From Coemansia sp. RSA 487 (lineage: Eukaryota > Kickxellomycota > Kickxellomycetes > Kickxellales > Kickxellaceae): DNA of 64,000 bases. The position numbers were made by a program, and so were the translations under genes. The notes beneath the pieces were generated by a model that was not told the origin of the DNA, searched no databases, and saw nothing but the letters and a program-made list of their open reading frames with translations. Positions within the stretch are counted from its first letter, which is position 1; every line of letters starts with the position of its first letter. The stretch spans positions 62,001-126,000 of the forward strand of contig JANBRJ010000038.1 of the NCBI GenBank assembly GCA_027577595.1, read 5' to 3'. Below are positions 53,371 to 62,756 of the stretch, one piece after another.

Positions 53371-55299
53371 ATGTCGATTAGACGACGCTGCTGCGGCCTG
53401 ATGGGCAAAACGGCAAATAAAGCCTTTTGGCTGTGCTTTTGGATTGGTATGCTCGTTCCATTAGCCGCTATCGTTACAATTGTGGCGTTTGTCATTACCA
53501 TGTACAACGTGCCAGTCGACAATTCGGGTTACGCAAACGAACCGGATGGTCTATCATTTAGAACCGGGCACCGCTTGAGGTGGCAAGACCCCTTTATCTA
53601 CGAAGCCAAAGTGTACGTGTCGACTAAACAATTCGTCCCTAGCAACGAAACACAGTTCTTTGAAAAGGCAGAGCTGGTCTGGAGGAGCGGTCAGCAGAGC
53701 ATCGAGAGCAAGTTCCCGCATTTCCGCGGCAAGGCAACGGTGCAGCTTCCCAAATCGCTCTCCCTTATTACAGAGTCTGTGCACCGTGGTCTTTATGCCC
53801 ATATATTCGTCCAGGAGGCATCGGACGTGGAGTCGCAGAACCCAAATCTGAATGACCCACTCTTGATACATTCGGTGCAGCCGGTGGTATGGTGGGAGCC
53901 GCAGGAGATGGACGACATGTACCGGTTCATCAGCAGCCATGGACATCCACACCCGTCAAGTAATCGAAAGAGCAACGCAGACTACCAGCTTGTGTCCGCA
54001 AGGTCGGTTTCGTGGGGAATGACGATGGAGCCCAATGTAGCAAGAATGGTATATATGGGAGGAGGGTGCAGGGGGAACAAATGGCTTACATACGACGCTA
54101 GCTCAACAGGATATGGCCTCTTGGATCATAACCCCTCCATCTTCAAGAACCTGGTTACTCGGAGCGTGCCTCACGTGGATGTGCTTCTGGCGCATAGGAA
54201 TGACGGAATCTTGCCGCAGTCTATCGAAATCGGGGTAGATGTGCAAGGGATCAGCGGGTACAAAGTAGCAATGAAATTGGCAATGCTGTCATTGACTAGC
54301 CAAAAATTTATGAACTGTCCGCGACTGTTCCCCTCATTTGCTGTTGGATCAGTCCCAGGCTTCGAATACAGAAACAGCAGAGGCACAAACAATGATGCTG
54401 AAGCTCCAAGCGCCATCTCTCGCTACATTTACGATCACAGCGTCCTCAAGCTATTGACAATGATGTTTGTTGTCGTGATGCTCATAGCGCTGAACGCTTT
54501 TACCATAAAGATAAGCACATCTTACTGGATAGGACCAAAGTCCAAATGGATCGGAATGTCACGAGCGTCCTTTGCGGTTTGTCTAGCCGACATGCTTCTG
54601 TTAGCGTTGCGCAAGGTCATAAAAAATGACGAAGCTACTCTTGAGGATAAGATTGAGCTCTTTTTCAACGCTTACATCCTGCTTGTTCTTCTGGGAAGAT
54701 CGCTCAGTCCCTTGGTCTGGTTTAGATCCGCTATTCGTATTATAAAGCCCAGGAGGGACGAGAGAACACAGGGAAACATGCTGCCGACCAGAATTGACCT
54801 AACGTCGGAGTGGCAACCGAGTGAGGAGGAGGACGTGTATGGCTCCAAAAAGCCCGTGCACGAGTCTGGCCTGAGCTCCAACCAGATGGCCAAAATCGTG
54901 GCGGTTCGGAAGCAAGTGGACAACACAGTTCTTCAGTGGAGCCGCAGCATCACCATCATACTACTGGCAGTCTTCTCGCTGTACTCCCTGTACCACCATA
55001 GCTTCAGTCCGCTCTCTGTTGATTACATTGACGATATATTATACTACATGCAGGCGATGGCCATATGCCTCAGATATGTCCCGCAGCTGATGGTTAACTA
55101 TCGCACGCGGTCGGCGGAGCATACACCGGTGATTGAGCACTTGAACTCCATAGCTACAGCAATTGGTGGCACGCTGCTGTGTCGTTTCGCCGGCATATAC
55201 GTTTGGGACGAGACATCAGTACAAGGGCTGCCAAGCCTCGCGTGTAGTGCTATAGTGCTTGTCCAGTACTGCATGTACTTTAAGGAGAAGAAAGACTGA
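53371..55299 (+). CDS. CLPTM1-like multi-pass membrane protein
   Basis: The 642-residue product has one membrane helix near the N-terminus (about residues 25-47), a soluble lumenal domain of about 300 residues and then five or so helices from about 365 on. The lumenal domain pieces ELVWRSGQQSIE and KATVQLPKSL, with LYAHIFVQEA, match the order seen in CLPTM1 proteins. The C-terminal PQLMVNYRTRSAEHTP matches the family's most conserved stretch (PQLFINYKLKSVAHLP). CLPTM1L is reported as a glucosaminyl-phosphatidylinositol scramblase in the ER; CLPTM1 regulates receptor traffic. The sequence is divergent, so the function here is only inferred. It ends 79 bases from the convergent LeuRS gene. Confidence 0.72.
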   Translation: MSIRRRCCGLMGKTANKAFWLCFWIGMLVPLAAIVTIVAFVITMYNVPVDNSGYANEPDGLSFRTGHRLRWQDPFIYEAKVYVSTKQFVPSNETQFFEKAELVWRSGQQSIESKFPHFRGKATVQLPKSLSLITESVHRGLYAHIFVQEASDVESQNPNLNDPLLIHSVQPVVWWEPQEMDDMYRFISSHGHPHPSSNRKSNADYQLVSARSVSWGMTMEPNVARMVYMGGGCRGNKWLTYDASSTGYGLLDHNPSIFKNLVTRSVPHVDVLLAHRNDGILPQSIEIGVDVQGISGYKVAMKLAMLSLTSQKFMNCPRLFPSFAVGSVPGFEYRNSRGTNNDAEAPSAISRYIYDHSVLKLLTMMFVVVMLIALNAFTIKISTSYWIGPKSKWIGMSRASFAVCLADMLLLALRKVIKNDEATLEDKIELFFNAYILLVLLGRSLSPLVWFRSAIRIIKPRRDERTQGNMLPTRIDLTSEWQPSEEEDVYGSKKPVHESGLSSNQMAKIVAVRKQVDNTVLQWSRSITIILLAVFSLYSLYHHSFSPLSVDYIDDILYYMQAMAICLRYVPQLMVNYRTRSAEHTPVIEHLNSIATAIGGTLLCRFAGIYVWDETSVQGLPSLACSAIVLVQYCMYFKEKKD

Positions 55300-55378
55300 C
55301 GATGTGCCCTGGAATTTGCTTTCTAGACAACATTAAATACGAGTGCAATTTAACAAATAAAAAGTTGCTATTTTTCTT

Positions 55379-58378
55379 CTAATTGATTATCAGGTTGATC
55401 AGTTTGTTTGGAACGTGAATAACCCTGATAATGCTCTTTGCAAACAACCACTTTGCAGCAAGTGGATGTTCTTTGGCCAGTTGAGCCAGCATTTCTTTAT
55501 CCAAATCCACATCCACATCGTCAATCTTGAAGCGCACTTTGCCGTTGATCTGAACAACGATGGTGGTGCTTTGCTTTATCAGCGCAGACTCGTCAACGTC
55601 GGGCCATTTCTGGCCAAGCACGCTAATGCCTCCGGTGCTGTTCTGTGTCATGATTCCAGCAGCGTCAAAGTATTTGTTCTTGCAGCACACTTCCCAGAGT
55701 TCCTCGCCAACGCTAGGCGCCAGCGGGCTAAGCATCTTAATCAAGCACGCGAGTGCGTATGCGTACGATGGGTGAGCGCACTCCTTGACCGTGGCCAGGT
55801 GGTTTGACAACTCGATCAGCGACGCAATCGCAGTGTTGAATGCAAACGTGGTGCCCATTGCCTCTGTAGCTTTTTGGACAGCTACATTTGCCTGGCGATA
55901 CGTTTCCTTGGCCTCCCCAGACCACTCTACTCTCGAGGTAAGCGACTCGGTGATTGTCTGGAGCGGCTTTGCTTCGAACGCGCCGTCAACCAGTCTGCCA
56001 AGACGGTTGATCCAGCGCTGCATGCCAACGATGCTCTGCGTGTCCCATTCCAAAACATCCTGCGGCGGAGCCAGATAGAGCATGTGCAGGCGGGTGGCAT
56101 CTGCCCCGTACTTGTTGACGGTCTCTGTCGGATCCACGCCATTGTACTTTGACTTTGACATCTTCTCATAAACCACTGCTGGTGCCTTGCCGGTCGCTAT
56201 GACACGAGCAGCTGAAGATCCGCCCTTCCCAGCCTCGACCTCGACCTCCTCTGGCTTGAGAAACTGGCCGGTGCTAGGGTCCTTGTACGTCAGTCCATGC
56301 ACCATCCCCTGAGTCAGCAGACGTTTGAATGGTTCGCCGTTGTAGTCTTTGCTCGAACATTTCTGCAAGATCGTCGATCTGACCGAGTCACTAATAGCTG
56401 CGTCGTCTTGGACTGCAGCGGCTCCGTACGTCTGGGTCTTGTACAGAAACTTGCTGATGAAGCGTGAGTACAGTAGGTGCAAGATGGCGTGCTCAACGCC
56501 GCCAATATACAGGTCAACCGGCATGGTTGCCGTCGCTGCGGAAGCGCCGAACGGCAAGCTGCGGTTGTGGGGGTCAGTATATCGCAGGAAATACCATGAC
56601 GAGTCGACAAATGTGTCCAGGGTGTCGCTGTCCCGCTTAGCTGGGCCTTTGCATCGGGGACATTTGCAGCTCAGCCACTCAGCGGCGTGAGAGAGAGGAC
56701 TGCCACCTCTTCCAGAGAGGTGCACGCTGCGGGGCAACTCGACAGGCAGCTCATCTTCTGGGACCGGAACTACACCGCACGAGGCGCAGTGAACAACAGG
56801 AACGGGCGCGCCCCAATACCGTTGCCTCGAGAGAAGCCAGTCACGCAATCGGTAGTTGACCGCAGCCCGACCGCTACTCTTTTCTTCAGCAGCGTGCACG
56901 ATTGCTGCCATAGCTTCGGCACTTGCGAGCCCGCCAAATATGCCATTCTCGGGCACCTTTCGCAGGACACCGAGATCGGTAAACACCGAATCAGCCGCCT
57001 TCTTGTCCTGGGAGATAGGCTCAACTACAGAATCGTGTACGGGCACGTCATTTGCCTTGCAGAACTCGCTGTCCCTCGCGTCGTGTGCAGGTACGCCCAT
57101 GACAGCTCCGGTGCCGTAACCAGATAGCACATAGTCAGCAATATATATAGGCACTCGACGATCCGGGTCAAGAGGGTGCAGTGCATAAAGCCCAGTGAAG
57201 ACACCTAGCTTGGAAGGCTGGGAAGAGTCGCTGCTCACGCCACCTTTCGCCTGGCAATCTTTGATATCTTTTGCACAACATAGCACATCTGTTGCGTGAG
57301 TCGTGGGCAGCCAATCACGCGATATCAGAGGGTGGTCGGCCGATACCGCCAGGTACGAAACGCCAAACACTGTATCTGGCCGGCTAGTAAACACAGTCAC
57401 CGCTGTCGGAGGTTGCGCTTGTCCGTCATGGTTCGTACCTTTGCTATCAAGAGCAAAATCGAACTCGGCGCCTTCTGACCGGCCGATCCAGTTGGCTTGC
57501 ATGGCCTTCACATGCTCTGGCCAGTCCAGCACGTCCAGATCATTGAGCAAGTCATCAGCATATGCAGTTATCTTGGCGAACCACTGCACCAGCTTCCGCC
57601 TCTCCACAACGGCACCAGAGCGCCATGACCGTCCATTCTTGTCAACCTGCTCATTAGCAAGGACTGTTTGATCGACGGGGTCCCAGTTGACAAAGGCCTC
57701 CTTGCGATACACCATTCCGTGCTCATACAGCTGGAGGAACAGGTGCTGCGTCCACTTATAGTAATCGGGCTCACAAGTGGACAGTTCACGGTCCCAGCCA
57801 AAGTCAGTCTGAATCCGGGCCAACTGGTCCTTCATCACCGCGATATTGCGAACCGTCCATTCGCTGGGTGCAACACCACGCTCAATAGCAGCATTTTCGG
57901 CTGGAAGCCCAAAGGCGTCCCACCCCATCGGGTTTACCACATGTTTGCCGCGCATCCTATGGAATCTAGCCAGAGCATCGCTTATCGTGTACACTCGCAC
58001 GTGCCCCATGTGCAGCACGCCGGACGGGTACGGAAACATTACGAGGATGTAAAACATGCTTTTGATTTCCTCACTCGTCATTTCGTTGATCGGCTTTAGG
58101 GGATGCGAGCTTTTATATTCCTGTGTCTTGATCTCGGCCCAGCGAGCTCTCCATTTTGTCTCAAGCCCGCTTGTGTCTAGCTTCCCGGTCCGCTTATCGA
58201 TCCAGTCACAGAACTTTGCTTTGGCCAACAGTGCACGACACGTGGATAGACTCCGTATTGCTGACTTCGAATGCACAGCTGCCGCAGTGTGTCGAATTCG
58301 GAGCGGCTTGGTTGGTTGCCCAGCCGAAACCGGGACAGCTCGGCTTTGCTGTCGCAAGCAACTGTATACACCCAACAT
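55379..58378 (-). CDS. Mitochondrial leucyl-tRNA synthetase
   Basis: The enzyme charges mitochondrial tRNA-Leu. With the start chosen here it has 999 residues. The class I motif HIGH appears as PYPSGVLHMGHVR (about residue 115). The CP1 editing domain shows FTSRPDTVFGV. A Cys-rich insertion has HCASCG and CKCPRCKG. KMSKSKYNGVDP lies at about 734. The whole is of bacterial type, as expected for an organelle enzyme. I chose the ATG at 58378 because it begins a good presequence (MLGVYSCLRQQSRAVP...). An in-frame ATG at 58462 would add 28 hydrophobic residues from pyrimidine-rich leader DNA and is less likely. Some fungal homologues also help splice group I introns; nothing here shows that. Confidence 0.93.
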   Translation of the reverse strand: MLGVYSCLRQQSRAVPVSAGQPTKPLRIRHTAAAVHSKSAIRSLSTCRALLAKAKFCDWIDKRTGKLDTSGLETKWRARWAEIKTQEYKSSHPLKPINEMTSEEIKSMFYILVMFPYPSGVLHMGHVRVYTISDALARFHRMRGKHVVNPMGWDAFGLPAENAAIERGVAPSEWTVRNIAVMKDQLARIQTDFGWDRELSTCEPDYYKWTQHLFLQLYEHGMVYRKEAFVNWDPVDQTVLANEQVDKNGRSWRSGAVVERRKLVQWFAKITAYADDLLNDLDVLDWPEHVKAMQANWIGRSEGAEFDFALDSKGTNHDGQAQPPTAVTVFTSRPDTVFGVSYLAVSADHPLISRDWLPTTHATDVLCCAKDIKDCQAKGGVSSDSSQPSKLGVFTGLYALHPLDPDRRVPIYIADYVLSGYGTGAVMGVPAHDARDSEFCKANDVPVHDSVVEPISQDKKAADSVFTDLGVLRKVPENGIFGGLASAEAMAAIVHAAEEKSSGRAAVNYRLRDWLLSRQRYWGAPVPVVHCASCGVVPVPEDELPVELPRSVHLSGRGGSPLSHAAEWLSCKCPRCKGPAKRDSDTLDTFVDSSWYFLRYTDPHNRSLPFGASAATATMPVDLYIGGVEHAILHLLYSRFISKFLYKTQTYGAAAVQDDAAISDSVRSTILQKCSSKDYNGEPFKRLLTQGMVHGLTYKDPSTGQFLKPEEVEVEAGKGGSSAARVIATGKAPAVVYEKMSKSKYNGVDPTETVNKYGADATRLHMLYLAPPQDVLEWDTQSIVGMQRWINRLGRLVDGAFEAKPLQTITESLTSRVEWSGEAKETYRQANVAVQKATEAMGTTFAFNTAIASLIELSNHLATVKECAHPSYAYALACLIKMLSPLAPSVGEELWEVCCKNKYFDAAGIMTQNSTGGISVLGQKWPDVDESALIKQSTTIVVQINGKVRFKIDDVDVDLDKEMLAQLAKEHPLAAKWLFAKSIIRVIHVPNKLINLIIN

Positions 58379-59079
58379 ACAAGCAATGGAAGAGAGATAA
58401 ATATATAGAGTGAGCGGTAAATAAGGAACGGATAAAAGGCAAGAGAATGTAAGGAAAAGCAAAGATAAAAGCTAGAGCCAACTGAGCCTGCACATTTTTA
58501 TTTTTATTTTTTTGAAAAGGGCGTTGATTTTGATCAACTATACAATAGTGTTATCAGACAGAATGTGGACTTGCCTTTTATGACCACGGCTTTCTTAGCA
58601 GGTTGATGGCTTCTTAAACCCTGCTGATATTACTCATTTCTTTTGTTTTTAAAATACACTATGACACCACCATTCATTTGTTAGACACACTTACATTGGC
58701 GAAATACGATTCAGAAACTAATTAATTTACGGGTTTTCCTCGATTTAGCTATTTTTAATGGCAATATTCCCAAGAAATGTTTACATCTTGTTTTCCTTAA
58801 CGTTTGACAAACAAATTTAAAACTATGCAAAATATGACTTTTCCAATACCAATTAAAAGCTAGCTATCAGAATATGGTAATATAACCTTTCTGCTGGCAA
58901 AAGTTAGCGTACATTTAGTCTTGCCTTACAGACAAAGTGTGAGCTGTGATCCAACATTTCAAAAGTATTTGGGACAACAAACAGAGTAAGGAGCTTATAT
59001 GCACCAATGAATTTTGTTCCAGCTCAACTCCTGTTAGTCAAGAACACTTGTAAAGTGCTCTAAAACACAAGGAGCTTGA

Positions 59080-59520
59080 TAGACGTAATATGGCCGGTGC
59101 TGTTAAACCGAGCTTACAGCTATGGAGTGGTATATTTTGTGATGGATAACGCTGTCTTGGTTGTTTTTATATAGAAAAGTCGGTGAATGGTGAGATAAAG
59201 GAGGAAGCATATAGGCATCAACTGGTAACTTTACTGAAAGATAGCCATCCAACAGCACTTGCTAAACACAATACTGTTATCTACACATCAGATACTGCTT
59301 ACGATTATCGCCAGTCACAGATTATTCAAAAACTAACACGGCCCATCAAACTCTCCTGATCTCAATCCCAATGGAAATATGTGGAAAGGGGAATTTTGAT
59401 GCGCGCATTTCCTGAGGAATTATCAAGATGCTGAACATTCAATAAAAAGGAAACATCTTCTGCAACTTCTATAATAGCATTGATATAATGGAAGTCAACA
59501 TGCTAATCTAATCTAAAGCA
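59080..59520 (+). mobile_element. Relic of a Tc1/mariner-type DNA transposon (transposase part)
   Basis: Pieces of a DDE transposase can be read on the plus strand in different frames. QLWSGIFCDG corresponds to the family's MVWGCIS. GEIKEEAYRHQLVTLLKD follows, and SDTAYDYRQSQIIQKL corresponds to the second catalytic Asp block (QDNAP.H...). Then SPDLNP and NMWK are the hallmark SPDLNPIENMWK, here disturbed by a compensated one-base shift. Stops and frame changes lie between the pieces, so the copy is dead. I found no terminal inverted repeats or TA duplications; both ends are unknown. It belongs to a plain cut-and-paste transposon family. Confidence 0.65.
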
Positions 59521-59749
59521 TGCCTATGCACATAAAGATAGCCACTCAAAATAAATGCGTTGCCGTTAGGTATAGGTTTTCAAATGAAGGCTGGCACTTG
59601 TGCTATGTAGATATATTATATATACACAACCTCAGTCTAAATACTAACAGTTGTGGCTTAACTTTGAATGATGCACCGTGATAGTCTTGATATTCATTCT
59701 GGAAAATGGTAATTGGGTTAGAGATCAAAGCGTTTTTAGACTGATCCTA

Positions 59750-60000
59750 CTGCGCGTGTGTGGTGCTGGCACGGGTTCGAATTCAGCTCCAGGCACTGTT
59801 GTGGGGACCTGGGGCATAGTTGGACAGAAGAGCCCGCCCTCCCCCAGCACACGTTTATACGTCGTCAAGCGTGAGACAACGTCCCAGGATCGACTCCAGG
59901 TAAATCTTCTAGCCGCTGCTGCCAGATTCCCCAAGAAGCACTCATCCCATTCTTCTCTTCACCCCAGCCCCAGTCACCCAAGCAAGTTGGGCTCTCGCTA
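59750..60000. other. GC-rich island with a B-box-like motif, nature unknown
   Basis: Within very AT-rich DNA, about 250 bases rise to well over half G+C, with CCCGCCCTCCCCC and a C-rich tail (CTTCACCCCAGCCCCAGTCACCC). GGGTTCGAATTC near 59775 resembles a pol III B box. A weaker partner, GGATCGACTCC, lies near 59888. This suggests a SINE-like or other inserted repeat, but I could not find a matching A box or ends. A 107-codon open frame crosses it and looks like chance. Confidence 0.35.
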
Positions 60001-60148
60001 GCTTTTCTGTTAGTCTTTCAGTTTGTCATTGCTCCACGGAAATTGGCGCCTACGCTGTGGCACTGGTGATCCATTATGATGAATATAATTTTAAAAATAA
60101 AACATCAGCTTATTTGTCATTCAATTGTGGCATGTGTCCTTCGCCTAA

Positions 60149-60328
60149 TATTTCAAGTCCATAGCAATTTCAGCAATAACGCTAGCAGATTTATGTCCCA
60201 TATTTATTATTGCTGACATATACTTTAGCCAGACCAGCGACTACGGTAAGGAGCTACACAAGGCTCTGGATATCGACTTATACGAAAAACATGCGGACAA
60301 AGTAAAGCGGCCATTATACAGCAAGTAG
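60149..60328 (+). pseudogene. C-terminal gene fragment, possibly glutathione S-transferase-like
   Basis: A 59-codon frame ends in TAG and reads like a real protein C-terminus. It contains AISAITLADLCPIF, similar to the TLADL helix of GST C-terminal domains, then a charged end (LDIDLYEKHADKVKRPLYSK). There is no start codon, and the frame is closed just upstream by a TAA. It could be a last exon whose upstream exons are gone, or a fragment moved here. The GST resemblance rests on one short motif. Confidence 0.35.
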
Positions 60329-61573
60329 CCCTACTTGTCAACAACTGCTAAAATATATTTACCTCTGCTATTCTATTCGCGTAGTTAACGTCTATAGTTA
60401 AATTATAAAAAATCGATAAACATAGGTTGAAAACAAGAAATGATAAAACTAATATGAATAATATAATAATGCTGGCATTCAAGGACGTTGAAAATATAGG
60501 TATGACTTAGCATAAGATATTGCGAGTATAAAAGCTTATAGTCTTGTGGTGTGTAGGTTGACATGCAATCTAATAAGAAAACATGAGCAAAAGATGGTGA
60601 GGGCAAGATTCTTTGAAACCCTAGCTGCAAACCCCTTGTCCCCTAAACGTTAATAGCTGATACTGCTACAACGCCCAGCGACAAACATAAACAGCAGAAC
60701 TGGAAGAAGGGGGTTATTGTAAAAAATTTTGCCGAACGAATAAGGAAACTACGAATAGTGATGTAGGGGGTTTTGAGAAGAATACGAAGGAAAAATGATA
60801 AACCTTTTGAACATTGAATGGAGCCATACAAGATGGTATATAGTGAGATTTTTTGCAGAACAAAGTAGTGAATAAGAGAGAAATGTAAAAAAGTTCATAG
60901 ACACTCGGTAGAGCCATTTAAATGGTGTGGTGGGCGTATGCCATTCCATATTCAGTATGCAGCAATGTAGAATGCCTTGTTCATAATTATCTATGTTTAA
61001 CCATGCGTTAGCCACCAACGCTTCAGAAATTCTCGGGTTTGGTACGAATAAGTTGGAATTTGTGCGAAAACTGTTTCAGGGTTTGGGATTCGCAAGAGCG
61101 AAATGTGAGAGGCGCAACATCATAAAACACTTTCTTGCTCCAAGCCCTAAACTCTTTCTAGGGGAGGGAGGGTTTTCAATGCAGGGATTATTAATTAAGC
61201 CAATCCCAGATTGAAAATATTGTGGTCTAAGGGGTTCTCAGCAGTCCTCGTCTGAGCGGTCCAGCAACACGTAATGTGCTTATTTTTATTGAAGGTTTAC
61301 GCATAGAGATTTTTAAACTTTTTTTTTTTGAATAAATCGCTAGCTGAAATACAAAAAAGCTAAACGCACGAGTGAGGCATATTGATAGAAATGAGGCTGT
61401 GAAACACTAGATAACGCTTTTACACTTGGGAAATTCCTCTGTATAAGCTGGTTGCTAATTTTCAATGGAGAAGCACTGAACTCGCGCCGGTTTATTTACA
61501 AAGCACTTTTTGGTTAGGAGAAAAGAGTTATTTAAAAGACTGTACAGCTAGCTGGGCGAAACGCTAATTCATT

Positions 61574-62362
61574 TTAATGAAGCTTGGTACACATGGTTAC
61601 GTCGCCGACAATCCAGGTAGCAAAGCCCTCGCGCAAGTACTCCTTCCACACTACCAACTGGTACGCATAACTGATGAAGCTGTACCACAATACATGCGTG
61701 CCTCCAGATACAAGCATAGTGGCGATGAGTCTGCCACGGCTAATAGCCACACGGTCAACACCGCCGGGCAGCTCGCGGAACATCCCGCCTTCACCAATCC
61801 CTGTTCCAAACGGCGCACGCCAGCCTATGGACGCATACGGGTGGATCCTCCAAGCAGAGACAATAAGCGGGGCGGCCAGCGCCGTGTACACACGGTAGCA
61901 GCGATATGACAGCAGTGACGCACGGATTTTGCGCTCGAACACGGTAACGCCGATGACGGTGCGGCGCATGTACCACACGAAAATGTGCATCGCCAAGAGA
62001 ACTACTGGCCCAACACGGCGGTCGACGAATCGGCGCAATGGGTTGCCAGTTCCTTCAGTTGTGCTCACTAATATATGGTCCTCGCCATGGAACACTAGCA
62101 ACCAGATGGCTGCCCACGCGAACGGCGAGTGGAAAACCACCGTGGGCTCAAACCATACAGGCCGGTAGTTCAGCGAGACAAAGAATACGATGTGGTAACT
62201 GAATACGAGCAGCAGGCATAGACTGCTGAGTGTCCCTAGTGTGTGTACCGCAGGGCCGGTTGTCACGCTGGCGATGTAGCGTGCGCCGACGGCCACGATG
62301 ATGCTTAGATGCGTGTAGAAGAGCCACCGGCTATACGTTATTTTGACGCTCTCTGTACGCAT
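61574..62362 (-). CDS. Predicted multi-pass membrane protein, family unknown
   Basis: The 262-residue product has about five or six hydrophobic segments: roughly residues 15-35, 40-65 (LSSLCLLLVFSYHIVFFVSL), 78-95 (FAWAAIWLLVF), 118-135 (VVLLAMHIFVWY), 155-170 and 212-235. The loops are rich in Arg and His. The spacing and the early segments recall small ER membrane families such as FAR-17a/AIG1, but I cannot confirm their catalytic Thr/His pair, so no function is given. The frame is clean and GC content is coding-like, in contrast to the desert beside it. SPT8 ends 394 bases away on the same strand. Confidence 0.65.
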   Translation of the reverse strand: MRTESVKITYSRWLFYTHLSIIVAVGARYIASVTTGPAVHTLGTLSSLCLLLVFSYHIVFFVSLNYRPVWFEPTVVFHSPFAWAAIWLLVFHGEDHILVSTTEGTGNPLRRFVDRRVGPVVLLAMHIFVWYMRRTVIGVTVFERKIRASLLSYRCYRVYTALAAPLIVSAWRIHPYASIGWRAPFGTGIGEGGMFRELPGGVDRVAISRGRLIATMLVSGGTHVLWYSFISYAYQLVVWKEYLREGFATWIVGDVTMCTKLH

Positions 62363-62756
62363 TCTCGGAAGAGGAGTGGGAGCGAGTGTGGTCGTGCTCG
62401 TCCCCCTTCAATGCCAGCACTATGTAGTGCTTGATGCTTGTTGCTTGTATGTCGAGTGTGTGTTTCTTTTCGTTGGCAGAGGGCAAGTCCACACAAATTC
62501 ACTGTCTGTTGACGTTAGGTTAATAAAGTTTTGCCGTGTATAATCGGGATAAGAGTACAAGTAACGCAATAAAAAGAGGCATAAACTTCAAGAAGCGAAA
62601 ATACTTGGCACAAAATAAGCAAAAGCAAGAGAAGCAGCCACACAACATACAGACAAGCAAAGAAAAAATATGCTTTTTCACGTGCTTTCAGATCGCTTCA
62701 AGATCAACCCAGTGCAGATCCAAAGAATCATCTCTCGATCAAGATCCCTTGATCTG
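62363..62756. other. Intergenic region between SPT8 and the membrane-protein gene
   Basis: These 394 bases hold the SPT8 3' end and the promoter of the membrane protein, both on the minus strand. I see nothing else. Confidence 0.5.

Larger units (their letters stand above)
58379..61573. other. AT-rich gene desert, 3.2 kb, with relics
   Basis: This is the longest AT-rich, gene-poor part of the right half. It holds the LeuRS promoter at its left edge, a Tc1/mariner relic near 59080-59520, a GC-rich island at about 59750-60000 and an open 59-codon gene fragment at 60149-60328. The stretch 60400-61570 has only short, AT-biased frames that I do not accept as genes. Such deserts with decayed elements are where fungal genomes collect insertions. 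Confidence 0.5.

Noticed and set aside
59735-59800. Possible tRNA gene suggested by GGTTCGAATTC
   Set aside because: No matching A box, acceptor stem or cloverleaf could be built around it.
59678-60001. 107-codon plus-strand frame across the GC-rich island
   Set aside because: Its composition follows the C-rich DNA and there is no domain. It is better explained as an inserted repeat.
60993-61214. 73-codon plus-strand frame in the AT-rich desert
   Set aside because: It is short, without a domain, promoter or neighbouring exon that I could support.
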